Part shown: piece by piece, positions 23,217 through 35,548 of the stretch | Numbering within the stretch: the first letter of the stretch is position 1 | How the letters are laid out: the number at the start of each line of letters is the position of its first letter | Source of the DNA: Actinomucor elegans | Lineage: Eukaryota; Mucoromycota; Mucoromycetes; Mucorales; Mucoraceae | NCBI GenBank assembly: GCA_026027325.1 | Contig: JAMSLZ010000003.1 | Location: 3,162,001-3,226,000 of the forward strand | Direction: 5' to 3' | Length of the DNA stretch: 64,000 nucleotides | The notes under the pieces: generated by a model | What the model saw: the letters and a program-made list of their open reading frames with translations, nothing else | Told to the model about the DNA's origin: nothing | Database searches by the model: none | Position numbers and translations under genes: made by a program

Positions 23217-23900
23217 TTATAGCAAGTGAAAATAAATCCAACACGAGTGGCCTTTCTTCCCCTTATGTTTCACCACAGAAGAGAAAAGGATCTTGCTCCA
23301 AGTAATGAATAAAAAATACAGCTGCTTTGGTTGTCTATACCTATTTGATTTCATCCAAGCACCCAATTGTATTTCTTCTCGATAATTCCAAGTAAATTTC
23401 GCTCCTTTGAATGAAAATGAGCTCTCTTGATTGTTAATGCGTACTTTTCTATCATAAAATTGCATACTGTTATTTTAGTCACTTTTAATTCCCAAGAACT
23501 GACTATTAAGACTTTGCATTGCTTGGTCTAACGTAGCAGAAGGATGCCCAAATACTTCTGATGCTCTTCGTTTAATAAACTTGGCCTGTCAACCTTTGAT
23601 TTTGTATTGCCAATAAAGTGATTAGTTTAGTACATGTCTGTAGCGTCTTGTTAAAGCTAATCGGTTCAAAATGCCATTTTGGAAGATTCAACTAACGACG
23701 ACAATCCTATTTGGAATTGTCGACAACCAATCAACATCACTCTTTTGTTATTGTCTGCCAATTGCATCAATATTGCATTGTATTTATGCATCTTTTTCCC
23801 TTGAAATATACTTACTATACCCAAGTCGCACAGACATAAAACAATCAGGAATCGACATAATCATGACACAAGTCCAGGCCTAACTTAAGAAATCGGTTGA
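23217..23900 (-). pseudogene. Decayed coding sequence, unknown family
   Basis: Minus-strand fragments read like protein but are broken. The last part is open from an ATG at 23465 to the stop at 23217 (NYREEIQLGAWMKSNRYRQ, then VVKHKGKKGHSCWIYFHLL). The same frame continues upstream through an in-frame TAA into KFIKRRASEVFGHPSATLDQ. Further upstream, in another frame, come MLIGCRQFQIGLSSLVES and then a TGA. The ordered fragments, Trp/Arg/His-rich composition and stops between them indicate an old gene or transposon protein carrying nonsense and frameshift lesions. No family could be named with confidence. Confidence 0.5.
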
Positions 23901-24243
23901 TCCCAAAATTTGGCTTGTCCTACATGGACTATTTAAGATGGCCAGATAGCATTTTGCATAACCTTTTATAGTATACCTAATTGATGGCCTATCAGTCTAA
24001 AAGGAAGGGATTTATTGCAACTCTTTAGCAAGAAGCTCAATTCATATAAGTGTAGCCTGTACTGCATAGAATTCGACAAGGAATTCAGAATAAGGGTGTG
24101 CTGAACAGATCGACGCATACATCAGTCGAATCGCATTGTGAGGGTGCGACATTACTGTGTATATTTTTGAAACTCCATAATGCTTCGCCTTCATAAAGGG
24201 CATTGTTCCCCTGCACCTTTTTTTTTCTTTTTCTTTCTTTAAA

Positions 24244-26671
24244 ATGACCGATCGACTTGTTCATTTCGACAAAAAACAATACCCTTCTTCTTTTCATGAT
24301 ATACCCCGTCGCTCTATTACTAATACAAGATTCGAAACAGCACCCTATCAAAAAGACGACCAGTTAACGCCTTTTGAGTTGTCACTCGATAGTAATAAAG
24401 ATCTTATTATACCCGTAGTAGAGCAACCCAAGCAGTACAAACAAGAACAAGTTATCAAGGAAGGACTGATATTATGCACCCGAATCGAAGAATGGTATAC
24501 AAAAAAGATAACTACGACTGAAGAGCTTGAACTAAGAAAGACACGGCTTCGATGGAGACAGTTCAAAGCCGTTCTTTTTCCAAATAAACTTGAGCTATAC
24601 CATGTTACGGTAAAACGCACTAGATCGAGCCTATTAACCGATTTACTGACGTTATGTAGAATATCATTATAAAAGCACAAAGACTAGCACATGTTATTCA
24701 CTTGAACAGTGAGTATCCATACCGACGTGTTTACTTGTCATTGATCTCTTCTAGAGACTATATATGGAGCTTGAAATACCAACATTATGAAACTAAACGC
24801 TCCATATCGTTTCACTTTCAGTCGCGTACTTTGTCAGAAGCACAAGATTGGTACATGTCAATTTATCATGTTTTACCTTGCACTATACCAGCCTGTAAAA
24901 AGCCAATACCCTCTTATATCGATATCAATGTCATTCTACACCACCAACAGCAGCCTTCAATCAAAGTAAGACTTCCATTAGAGCAGATTTTAAAACACAG
25001 TCGACAGGATACCTTGATGAGCATACGAATGCAAGATGTTAAGCCAGTCATAAGATCATTGCTACAAAAAGACGGGTTGATACGCATGGATGAATGGTCG
25101 AATGATGATATCAAGTTGTGCTGGAGAACCAAAATTGCATCAGATGATCCCAAGCAACATAATACTGCCTTGATTGCTTCTGGAGATCATACCGAGTGGA
25201 TTACACAGAGCACCGAGTTAATTAGTCCACAGTTGATAGAGCAAGTACAGATATATACGTAAGAAATGAATGACATTTGTCTAAATAGAGTAGAGCCATA
25301 TTCTGGAATTACATAGATCCGATCCTCATAAAACTGCTCGAGAAGAAATGAAATACCATAACTCAAACAAGGTAAACTTGTATATCATACGTTTCAAACG
25401 ATATGTTATTCATCCTATTGATAGATAATCTCGTACGAAGGCTTGTTGATCAACAAACGTTGGACTCATCCAGATCGCAAATGTAAAAAGACGAGCTTTT
25501 ATGTTGTGCTCTATGGCCACCACCTCTTCTTTATGGATAAATCATATTATTACTTTTATAAACGACAAAATGTCAATATAAAACCTCAGCCTAAAAACAA
25601 ATGGTTTTCTCAAACGACAGGCTTATTGTTTCAACAGCGCAAACTCATGATATCCAAGCAAAATAAAAAAACTCTGTATCAGCTAGGCGACCATCAATCC
25701 TCACCACATCTGAAGTATTTCTTAAGTCCAGAAGCAGTATCTCCTCCAGACCCACAAAAGTTAGTAAATGCTCGATTGCTATTGGATTTAAACCAAGTGA
25801 CTCGAGCACAGCCTTCTACTGATAGTGCCAATACGTTCGAAATACATGCAAAAAAAGGCGTTTTATATTATGAAGCACCTAGTACACAGATCATGCTGCA
25901 ATGGGTGACATTGATCAATAGCATGCTCAAATTGAATCATCTTGTTTTACATTCTATACATAGTCATTGTCATGAACCAGAAGAGCGTAAAAGTAAAAGG
26001 ATTTTGGTAAGTTGAATATAAAAGTAAATACTTGATCTCGTATAACTCATTCAATTATTGCATGCTATTAGCAATCTGGATTTCTCTATGTCAAACACAA
26101 TTACAAACGTTCGTTTCAACCTCAATACTGTGTACTGGCTAAAAGCGCGGATTTCAGTGGACTCATGATGTTTGATACGTTGAAGCAATACCACGACACT
26201 AAACACATCAAGCAGTGGTTCAATTGTTGCGGTTATGAGGCTGAGGAGCAAAAGCAAGCGCGGAAACGAGGCGATATTGTCGAAGACCATATGCAGCAAC
26301 GCACAGAACTGACTCTATATGAAAAGAAACGCTTGCTGGTATCATTGAACAACGCCTATGTATACTCTGGCGACGAGTGTCTATTGGATCAGTTGATAGC
26401 GCAACAGCACAAAGAAAAGATTGAACCGCTTCGTTATTACAAAGATGGCCAGATCACTGGAGGAAACAAGACGTCTGAATGTGTCTTTGTGATATGGCAG
26501 ATAGCTAAACGCCATTTTGTGCCCAACTTTCGCGAATATCTATCGTTATTGAAATTGGGTCATCGGCTAGGAAATCGCGGTTCATGCTGGGTATTTAAAG
26601 CCAGAAGTAAGCAAGAGCGAGATGAATGGGTTTGGGCTTTACATGTTGAATTTGGCTTGCTGAAGATTTAA
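24244..26671 (+). CDS. Multi-PH-domain protein (Spo71/Mug56-like)
   Basis: Five exons (24244-24609, 24660-25258, 25317-25371, 25425-26006, 26072-26671) give 733 aa. At least two, probably three, pleckstrin-homology folds are visible. One starts near VIKEGLILCTRIEEWYTKK and ends SEAQDWYMSIYHVL. A second runs from ISYEGLLINKRWTHPDRKCK to IMLQWVTLINSML. A third runs from QSGFLYVKHNYKRSF to KQERDEWVWALHVEFG. Each closes with the conserved Trp of the PH C-terminal helix. PH domains bind phosphoinositides or proteins at membranes. The several-PH layout recalls fungal Spo71/Mug56 proteins involved in prospore-membrane/lipid-transfer functions; that link is tentative. No transmembrane segment. Confidence 0.75.
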
Positions 26672-26980
26672 AGAGAAGAAATAAACGTGGAAAAAAAAAG
26701 TGCCTCATAAGATGGACATTCCTAGTTTTTGACTGCTATACTATCCATCCATTTAGTCTCGACTGACCGACGAAAATCACGAAAATTGAGGCGTATTGTT
26801 TCACTTATCGATTATTAAATAGTCGAATATCCTTTTTATCTATCTTCTTTTCCCTCTGAGATTATTTTCGTTTTCGGAAAAACTGCTTTGCTATTGTATA
26901 TAGTTTTATACCGAGGGAAATATATAAAACAATTTAAATATAAACCGCTTATCTCGGCCCTTTTACACAACCAACTTGCA

Positions 26981-27109
26981 ATGTCGACTTTGGAATCTAC
27001 ACGCCATAAAGGCCATGTAAAGTTCTTCAACTCGACTAAAGGATTTGGGTTCATATTACCAGAAACAAAAGACACTGATCAAATTGAAGGTATATAAAAA
27101 TTCCCATCG

Positions 27110-27143
<34 letters not shown>

Positions 27144-27298
27144 AAGTTTTCTTATCTATTCAATAGAAGTCTTTGTTCATCATACAGCCATACATAACGA
27201 TGGAGGATTCAAGAGTCTCGCAGAGGTATAGTTTGATCACTAATGAATAGTCTGGGAATATTAATTGATCGATAGGGTGAACAAGTAAGCACTTTATC

Positions 27299-27330
<32 letters not shown>

Positions 27331-27805
27331 AAAAAAAAAAAAAAATCAAGTATTCATCGTTTCATAGGTTGAATATGATCTAGTTCAAGGACCCAAAGGC
27401 ATGCAGGCCTCTAATGTAACTGGTCCCAACGGTGTTTCAGTTCAAGGCGATCCTAGAGCCCATCGACAACCGTATCAAAGGTAACCAAAAAAAAAATAAA
27501 AAACCAGTCATGATTACATTTAATGCAAGATTTACTGTTGTGCACACTCTAGTAACTATAATCGAAATAATAATAGAGGCGGACCTTACAACGGAGGAGG
27601 TATTATAAATACAATGCAATGGTATAATTTATTGAATCCATTGATTTTAGGCTTCATGATGGATCCTTATGCTTCGTCATTTGGATATGGGAATATGCAA
27701 GGATACTCTTATATGAATATGCCCCAGCAGCATCAGAACCAACAGCACTATCAACAGTATCAACCACAGCCTTATGGAGGAGGATATCCTACTTCACAGC
27801 AGCAA

Positions 27806-27838
<33 letters not shown>

Positions 27839-27991
27839 TTGTCCCCTCCATATAATTATAACACGTTGTTTACACCTAATAATCCTACTTACTACGGTGG
27901 CAGTAGTAATGACATGGCTTCTACTTCAATTTCAACTTCGCTAAACCAACAGCAATCAAACGATAATACGTTAAACGCTGATGAAACTTGA
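26981..27991 (+). CDS. Cold-shock-domain protein with polyglutamine tail
   Basis: Six exons: 26981-27089, 27167-27225, 27276-27284, 27368-27480, 27553-27599 and 27651-27991; 225 aa. The N-terminus is a cold-shock domain: HKGHVKFFNSTKGFGFILPE carries RNP1-like KGFGFI, then EVFVHHTAI (RNP2-like) and FKSLAEGEQVEYDLVQGPKG. Such domains bind single-stranded RNA/DNA and act in mRNA packaging and translation. The Asn/Gly-rich linker (NYNRNNNRGG) and the Gln/Tyr/Pro-rich tail with a 13-residue Gln run resemble phase-separating RNA-binding proteins. The 9-nt third exon (Gly-Glu-Gln) is needed for the conserved AEGE-VEYD segment. Introns carry long A and T runs. Confidence 0.92.
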
Positions 27992-29089
27992 TCTACTTGA
28001 ACACAATAAAATATGATCATACATATAATGTAGAGATCTATTACAGGTTTATTTACCGTGATGTTATATGGTTAATGCAGTTAATGGGAGGGTACTATTG
28101 GGGACTTTTCAATTAGTAATGTTGATCTACACTGCTATATAGCATAGATGTATAGCTCCTTAACATGATTACTGATTTGGTTCTATTATACTGGCATTTA
28201 TCAGCAGGTCAATTGGGAAAACTGAAACATGATATTAGTCTAAATGAGTGTACCATATTGAATATTTACAGCTTTCTGACACACAAATGCATTAATGTAT
28301 TAGTATATTAATTCGTGCATTAGAAGAGGACTTTTTTTTTTTTTGGTCTCTATGTCGCTAACGAATTACATATGCATCATCGTTTGTTATTCTTCTATAC
28401 ACGATTCTGTGATATTACTTTAGTGTCTGGACTACTACTAATCTTATTTTAAACACAGGTTTTATCTCCACATATTAGTATATGTCGACCTGTAGTGTCC
28501 GCCGAAAGTAGTTTGCAACTCATTGGACTACATCATCCTTAGTTTTATGATTTACCCGAGAATCATCGATCTTTTTCGACTATCTAGCAATCTAGGCACA
28601 GTTTTTTGATTTATGGGCGATATGTATTCAGTTATTGATAGCCAATAAAGTTGCCTCATATCAAAGTGTTGTTCTCTCCTAGTCTGACGTGAATCTGGCT
28701 TTGATATACGCACCGTGAAGCTTTGATTCTTAATTAATTAAAGTTTTTTTTTTTTTTTTACGTGAGTTTCATTGTTTATAATGGTTTTTCAAACGCAGTA
28801 TTTGCTCAATAGACTTCAATTCGTATGAATGAACTATAATGTACAGTTTTATTTATACTAACAAACATCAGCTTCTATACACTTTTCCTCTCGACAGCTA
28901 CTAGCAATATCTGCACCGATGTATACTAATGATATCGTCTCCTATACATTGTAGTACAACATGAAACACAATTACAGCGAAACTGTTAATTACTGCCAAG
29001 CATAATGCTGCTAATTGGTGATATCCATACAGTATATTTAATTGACTATGTAATGAAAGATTTTTATTTACAGAATACCGGAACGATTT
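27992..29089. other. Intergenic, no gene seen
   Basis: About 1.1 kb of AT-rich DNA between the cold-shock gene and the 3' end of the next minus-strand gene; no supported exon or repeat. Confidence 0.5.
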
Positions 29090-29881
29090 TTAAATGAATT
29101 GTACAGGATAGCTTTGTTTAGGAGAATGGTAGTAATAATAACATGGTTGCAGTAAACCACTAGCATTTCGATAGGATGGCATGTGTACAGCAGTTGGAGG
29201 TGTAGGCGATCTATTCCTTGGTAAGCCCTTATAGTTGGCCGGTCGACTGGTCGGAGGTGTATTACTAGTTTGCTTGTGTTGATGTGCAGATGGAGATTGA
29301 CGCTTTGTCTTTTCGAGTAAAGTACCAAGTGGTATGTTATCTTCCTCGTCATCATGATTACCAATAGCACTGGGGCATTTGTTGTTGAAAACCAAGGGGT
29401 TTTGATGTGCCGTTTTTCTCGGCGCAAACTCCATAGTAGCCTCTTGTTGAAGGATGGCTTTGTCTTGCTGGAACATGACAAGCATCTTTTTCAAAAGAAG
29501 GCCTTCGCCAAGAGGTAGCAAATTTCGACGGAGTTTCTGCTGGGTAGCACGATAGAGGGCCCATTTGTGCTGTAAATCTTTGGGTCCGTCTATCTTTTGT
29601 TGATTTACAAATGGTGGTATATACATGCCACGTCGATGGAGTATTTTTTTTTTGGTTAAAGACTCTCGTTCCTTGGTTTCATCGCTATCGCTGCTATCGG
29701 CATTGATTTCTTTGCTGTCAGATCGTTGACCAATCAATGGAACAGCCTTTCGTATTTTATTAGGCGGCGAGATCAATTGAATCATACGCGACCATGTGTC
29801 GGTTGCTTTACTAGGGTCCATAGTAGCAATAGTCATTTGGATTGGAGGTGGAGAGTTGCGCTTTGTCTTTCGATTGATCAT
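29090..29881 (-). CDS. Hypothetical protein, 263 aa, mostly disordered
   Basis: Single-exon reading frame from ATG at 29881 to TAA at 29090. It is rich in Lys, Arg, Ser, Pro and Gln. A short ordered-looking helical part spans residues ~95-150 (KDLQHKWALYRATQQKLRRN, then LLLKKMLVMFQQDKAILQQ). An acidic motif DDEEDNIPLGTLL follows; very similar D/E-rich IPL motifs occur in the tail of the Pfa4-like protein encoded at 32.6-34.0 kb ([14 protein letters not shown]). The family is not recognised. The length of the frame, the ATG and the biased composition argue for a real gene. Confidence 0.62.
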   Translation of the reverse strand: MINRKTKRNSPPPIQMTIATMDPSKATDTWSRMIQLISPPNKIRKAVPLIGQRSDSKEINADSSDSDETKERESLTKKKILHRRGMYIPPFVNQQKIDGPKDLQHKWALYRATQQKLRRNLLPLGEGLLLKKMLVMFQQDKAILQQEATMEFAPRKTAHQNPLVFNNKCPSAIGNHDDEEDNIPLGTLLEKTKRQSPSAHQHKQTSNTPPTSRPANYKGLPRNRSPTPPTAVHMPSYRNASGLLQPCYYYYHSPKQSYPVQFI

Positions 29882-31764
29882 GATGAAGAAAGAAAAAAGA
29901 GTTCAAATGCATTATTTGTAATTCCGAGCTTTTGCAGTGATTTACGTAGTAGGGCTAGACTTTGAATGGGTTCCTGATACCGTTCAAATTCCGGGTCCAG
30001 ACAGATACTTAATTATTTACCTTTTTTAGCCTTACAATTGAAAGGCTTTTTAACGTTTATTCTCTCCTTTATGGTAATACACGTGCGTTTGATGAAAAGA
30101 CAACATCTAGTTCCGGTGCTATTGGGTATATTTATAGGCCTCAAGATCACAGGTTTGATTTCGGTCGTTTTCGTGATTCATATAGTCTTGCCGTATGTTG
30201 CTGTAAACTTGTTCTTGGTTGAAATCGATATTGAGTTTATTTGAGACACAGCAAGGCAAACCTTGGGGGGTTTAAAACTATATAAAAAAATAATCTCGCG
30301 CTTGTGCTATTAGAGGGGGGAGGGTACCGTTATGAAAGATTCAAGTACAGAGAAACGCCAACTCTTTGATTATAAAGGCTTACAAATGAATAAAGACTTA
30401 CAAACCATTAAATGCAATAGCTGCATCTAGATCAAAGCTCGATTTTACTAGATATGACAACTTATTCTAAGCTTGGATACCTAACTAGATGTGACATTAA
30501 GCCGAAATTAGTTGAGATCGCATGTGTCAAATAATATGCCATGTCAATTTCCAAACCGAGAGTATTCAAAAATTTTATACAGTATAAAAAAATACAGGTA
30601 CGTAGTTGAGCTTTAGATTATTAACAAAAGTTGCAGAAAACGAAATATTATTTCGAATGGTATATTCTATAAAAGAAAATTCAAATAAAGGCAAAAAAGG
30701 AACGTTGTGTGAAGACTGGCTGGATCAATATGAGATTACAAACAGCTCATGGTACAGACATGATTTCTATAAACTCAAGGTGCTATCTAGTAGCACTCAT
30801 GGCTGATGGAGGATAAGCCATTGCAATATCCATAAACGAATGCAAATGATTCGATGGCTAATGAATTGATTCTCAGAAGGCCCAACTTTATTGGATGCTG
30901 AACTAATTGTTTAAACAAAATGCTGTCCGACAAAGCCTTGAGAGTTTATAAAAAAAATGTATCTGTATCATCAATTAACCCGTGTAAATTCTTGGTTATT
31001 TGACCTATCCATAAAACAAAGCACATTCTTTTTAGCAACCTATTTTTTTTTTAAGTTATATGTTAAACTAACTAAGCACTAGATAACCCCGACAATATAA
31101 CACCTTTGATCTCTATAGAAACTGTTTTCTTTTTGATCATGTACAGAGTATAATGACTCGAAATAAAATAGCATTTTCTACAATTTTAATTAATCACTCA
31201 AAACTCAATTATATACCTGTTGCCTTTTATACCAAGCTGTTGACCCTTAGAGGTAAAATTTGCGAATTATTGGCTTAGAAAATTGACAAGGTATTATATT
31301 TGGTACGTGCGATCTCGACGAATCTCGGTTCAACATTACAACTGGTTGGTTGCCCTCAATCAAAATAGGTAGTTGTGTTGAAAGAAGTATCAGTTGATTC
31401 AAATATGGCTGTTGTATTAAATAGTTTGAAGGCATATACAATCATTGCTTTCATTAGCCAAATGGCTTTTTTTTTTATAGTTTAAAAGTCTCAAATTACT
31501 CATCTAATGATAAAATGAGATATTTTATTTATTGCTTTTTCTAAAGACATCATTAGTATGTCTCATGATTTTGACAGCTAATGTAGCAAAGATACCCGGG
31601 GGGGTTTTTTTTTGACAGTTGTACCCAGTGGCTATTAAGAAACTTCGAGATAGTTGAGACTCCGGACTTGGTGTGACACCCGAAAAAAAAACTAGCAGCG
31701 TCAAACCAGAAGTTTCTCTTGTTTTTTTTCCCTTCATACCCCAGCACTTCAAACATTAAGAAAA
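29882..31764. other. Intergenic; one dispersed-repeat copy
   Basis: About 1.9 kb without a supported gene. A protein-like minus-strand stretch around 30060-30240 is short and stop-bounded. A dispersed-repeat copy sits at about 30465-30520. The last ~250 bp should contain the TIM23 promoter. Confidence 0.5.
30465..30520 (+). repeat. Dispersed repeat family, copy 2
   Basis: Contains CTAGATGTGACATTAAGCCG followed by AAATTAGTTGAGATC, close to the family core. Confidence 0.55.
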
Positions 31765-32508
31765 ATGGGCATTTTTGGATTTGGATCAAGCACTGCACCA
31801 GCTACTGAGCAACCCAATCAACAAGAAGCTGACGATTTGTATTCACCTTCTGGTGGATCTTTCCAAGATGAAACTACCACCACTTCGTTTGGCATGGATG
31901 ATTCTGGCTATGAAAAGATGCCTGATTTCATGTCCTCTATTACTTTGGACGCCAATCGTCTTCAACCCATGAGCTTACAAGGCCTTGATTTCTTACAAGT
32001 AGAGGATGCTGCTCCTGTCGGTTCTTCTAGTGGTTTTGCTCCTTCTCGCGGCTGGTCTGATGATTTATGTTATGGTACTGGTACTACTTATTTGGCAGGT
32101 TTGACTTTGGGAGGTGCATATGGTATGATGGAAGGTATCAGAAAGAGTTCAGGATCTTCTCGAGTGCGTCTTAATACAACCTTGAACTCAATTACGCGCC
32201 GTGGACCTGGTGTGGGTAATGCAGTGGGTGTGATTGCCATGATGTATAACGGAACCAACTCGTTGATTGATTACTCGAGAGGTACCCATGATGTATTCAA
32301 CAGTTTGGCTGCTGGTGCTATTTCAGGTGCTATTTTCAAGTGTACTGCTGGTAAGTTTTAGCAAAAAAAAAAAAGAAAAAAAGAAAAAGACGACTTGGTT
32401 ATTCATGACATGATATGATTAGGTCCTCGTGTTGCAGGTATTTCTGCTGCTGTTTGTGCTGGCGTTGCAGGCGCTTGGTCAGTCTTGGTAGATGTCTTGG
32501 CTGGTTAA
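31765..32508 (+). CDS. TIM23: Mitochondrial inner-membrane translocase subunit Tim23
   Basis: Two exons (31765-32350 and 32423-32508) joined by a 72-bp intron; 223 aa, close to yeast Tim23 (222 aa). The N-terminal ~90 residues are hydrophilic and face the intermembrane space. The C-terminal Tim17/22/23 domain shows GRGWSDDLCYGTGTTYLAGL-like helix 1 and GGAYGMMEGIRKS with its GxxxG pattern, RLNTTLNSITRRGPGVGNAV with the conserved Arg/Asn loop, and helices ending CAGVAGAWSVLVDVLAG. It forms the presequence-translocase channel with Tim17. It lies convergent with the palmitoyltransferase gene, 114 bp between stop codons. Confidence 0.93.
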
Positions 32509-32622
32509 AAAGAAACAAATCAAAAGTGTACAAACAAGTAGAAACGCATTATATATACATAGACCACTGGGTTCAGAAATAAATAAATAAAAAAAACAAG
32601 ATATATATTATATACACTACTA

Positions 32623-34022
32623 TCAGTCTTCTTTAGAGGATGGAATCTTTTTTTTTGTGACAAACGTAGATAATGGTATAGTATCCTCTTCTTCATCTTC
32701 ATCAGTAGTATCACTTGGTTGAGAAAAGTGTCTTTTGGTTGTGTGTTGGCCTTGGCTATAATAAGAACCCGATAAATCATATAATCGATTGTTGACCAAC
32801 TGACGCATGCCTTCTTCTTCATCATCAATAGAATACTCATTTTCACTGTCTGTCACAAAACTACCAGAATCATAGTAACCTTCTGACTCGTCATCATCGA
32901 TCATTGCATCAGGATTCTCTTGTAATAGTCTTCTTGCTTCTTGCTGACGTTTGTACTTGGATGAAAAGATGGATGGTCTCAAATCATCTGGATCTCTAGG
33001 TGGCCAGTAATAAGGTAATCTAGGATCTGTTTCTGCTGTCACTGGAAACGATAAGCCATCACCTTGCATTTTTTTTGGCCATAGCCAAGTCAGTGGATTT
33101 GGCCCCATAACCTCACAAATGTTTCTATAGAAACCAATATCAAATGGGTAGTTGACCTAGGCAATGATATGAGTCTTCTGTTAATGCATAAAGACATTAA
33201 CTACTTACAGGTGGTATTTTGCCTCTTTTCACCAATGTCTGTACTTTTCCTCTTTCCCATGCTTCGATATTACTTTGATTTCTAGACAAACAATAGAGCT
33301 GGTAGCAGGTCAAGATGCCTACACAAAACACGACGATGAAAGCCAGTACAAAGTTTAAAACCATAAAGACGATCTGAGTGGTATCTGGTTCGGCATCAAA
33401 CTACTGTACGCATTAAATGCTGCTATCTTTTGGATGTTACATGTCCTCTTACCTGAAAGTGTCGAATAGCATTCATAATCGCTCTAACTCTACCAATCAA
33501 CAATGCAATAACATATGAACAGGCCATCACGGCATATATAATGAATCGTATAAAATGGCCATAGTTATCGTTGCCTACACAGTTATCAATCCAGGGGCAA
33601 TGATGATCCATTTTCAGCACACAACGACCGCAATAACGGCAGTGATGGCTTCTGGGTGGTTTATATACGTTGCACGTCTTGCAAAATCGAGGACCTGTTA
33701 TCCCTTCACTCGTTATTTCTTTCGACACAACTAATGAAGAAGGTGGTTCCTAAAGACGAGTTAATCAAAGTCAATGACCTTCTTTAAAGGTTTGATTTAC
33801 CCAATTAGCTGGAATTTTCCCGGGATCTGTGATGACTGCCAAGTAATAGTTGTAGAATACCATAAAAATCAACAAGTTGAGAGGTACTAGCATAACAAGA
33901 CTCGTTGTATTCCACCAACCATAGGCAGGTAAGAAGAGTACCAGTTGAGAAGAATAAGCAATAAATGAAATGAGTAGTAAAACACCCACGACAAAGACTT
34001 TGCCGGGAATTGACTCCAACAT
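32623..34022 (-). CDS. PFA4: DHHC palmitoyltransferase, Pfa4-like
   Basis: Four exons (33801-34022, 33453-33749, 33209-33400, 32623-33156), all joined in phase 0 by 51-52-bp introns; 414 aa. The DHHC cysteine-rich domain is complete: [30 protein letters not shown] and [12 protein letters not shown], the DHHC cysteine being the acyl-accepting residue. Two membrane segments precede it ([36 protein letters not shown]) and two follow ([37 protein letters not shown]). The short N-terminus, DPGKIPANW motif and TTxE-like EPDTTQIV region fit Pfa4, the ER enzyme that palmitoylates chitin synthase Chs3 in yeast. The acidic C-terminal tail is long. The orthology call is by motif, not alignment. Confidence 0.88.
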
Positions 34023-35548
34023 ATTCGTATAGTATAAAGAAGAGTGAAAGTTAGTCGTCCCTTTATTTATACGCAAAAACAATGATCCTAATGAAGAAAA
34101 AAAAAAAAACTCAGTCAACTGGATTAGTAAGTGATTGATGCGTGCGTTCTAGGGGATATCTTTTTGCTACCCTTTTGGTGTTCTTTGAGCATTTACTCAG
34201 TATATCAAGTTTATAGTTGATATATATGTGAAGAACACTAGCAAGTTATTTCAATAATACTTTTCTTCTTGTACAGGAAGTTCAAGTTGTATGTGTAAAG
34301 CTGTACGTTGAACTATTATCAAAACATCATATATAGACTATAATATAAAATCAATTATTTTTTAATACTATACTATGTATATTTAAAACTACCAAAAACT
34401 TTGTTGGTTGATCCTTTGTCTATCTAAGGTTTTTTTTTATTGTTACTATGTTGATCTCACGTTAAAGTAAAACAGAGTGTAACCATTATGATCCAGTAGT
34501 AGACGCTAGTTAGATCATCATTTCACTGTTTCATCACTGCTAGCCAATCAGGTTTTATTTCAAAGTTCAAATATCCCTTCTTTTTTTAAAGAAAAAAAAA
34601 CCTGATTTAACAAGTCCATGGCCCTTTGAATGTCGGTCTACTTACTAAAGGTTTCATTTTAGATATATGTTTTACATGCAAATATATTTTATGCTTTTAG
34701 AGATGTCTTAGTATTTTATATATATATATAAATGTATACTTCTTGGCGTAAAATCAAAAATCAAAATTGAGCATAAATCAATGATAATTACAGTTTTTAA
34801 TAATATATAACATGTATAGTATATTTTTTGTAAAATTAGAAGGGCAATGCCATTTTGTAGAAACCTGAATGACAAATCATTTTTGCTGCATACACTTTTT
34901 TTTTTAAATTATTTCATCAAATGACTATTCGAAGTATCGAGCGATGCTTTTTTCTAAAAGCATATTCGAGTTCCTCGATATGTCAAATTCCCGTCGACCA
35001 ATCAATAAAACGAATGGTTCAAACCACGCTTTACAATGAGACTCACTGTATAAGATCAATGGGCTTAGTCGTATTACCTGGACTTAGTTGCTATTTATAT
35101 AGTTGTGCTTGGCTTCAATGTATTTGTTAATGCATGTTCTCTTGGCCAGTACCCTAGAGAGAGTATTTAATCTAAAAACCATATATTACTATATATCAAT
35201 AAAGTTTTGTTTGGTGTTTTTCAAAGAGCAAACAATAGTAGAATCGCTCTTTGGAAAATCCCGAGTATTACTACGTAGGTAGCACTGTATTGAAGATGAT
35301 CTGCACTTTAAAGCAGATGTAATATAACACGATACTCTAAACACATCATATAGCTGACGTAGCTTTTGATGGAATAGTGTTTGAGTAAGTTGCTTGAATC
35401 CGAGTACCCAAAGGAGGGGAATTTTCTCTAGTCACAAACTGTACCCAAAAGGAGTTGATTATCATTTATATTACTTCTAAGCAAAACACTCGTTCTTTTT
35501 TTTTTTTTTTTTTTTCTTCCTTCCAAAACCGATTCAAAAACTGTCTTA
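34023..35548. other. Intergenic, divergent promoters of PFA4-like and CDC50-like genes
   Basis: About 1.5 kb without a supported exon. Poly-T runs at about 35498-35514 lie just upstream of the CDC50-like start. Confidence 0.5.

Noticed and set aside
30038..30244. Hydrophobic plus-strand frame and opposing polar minus-strand frame
   Set aside because: Both are short, neither has a credible start plus family match; composition on each strand simply mirrors the other.
31525..31798. Overlapping minus-strand frames just upstream of TIM23
   Set aside because: They overlap the TIM23 promoter and start codon and have no protein-like features beyond chance.
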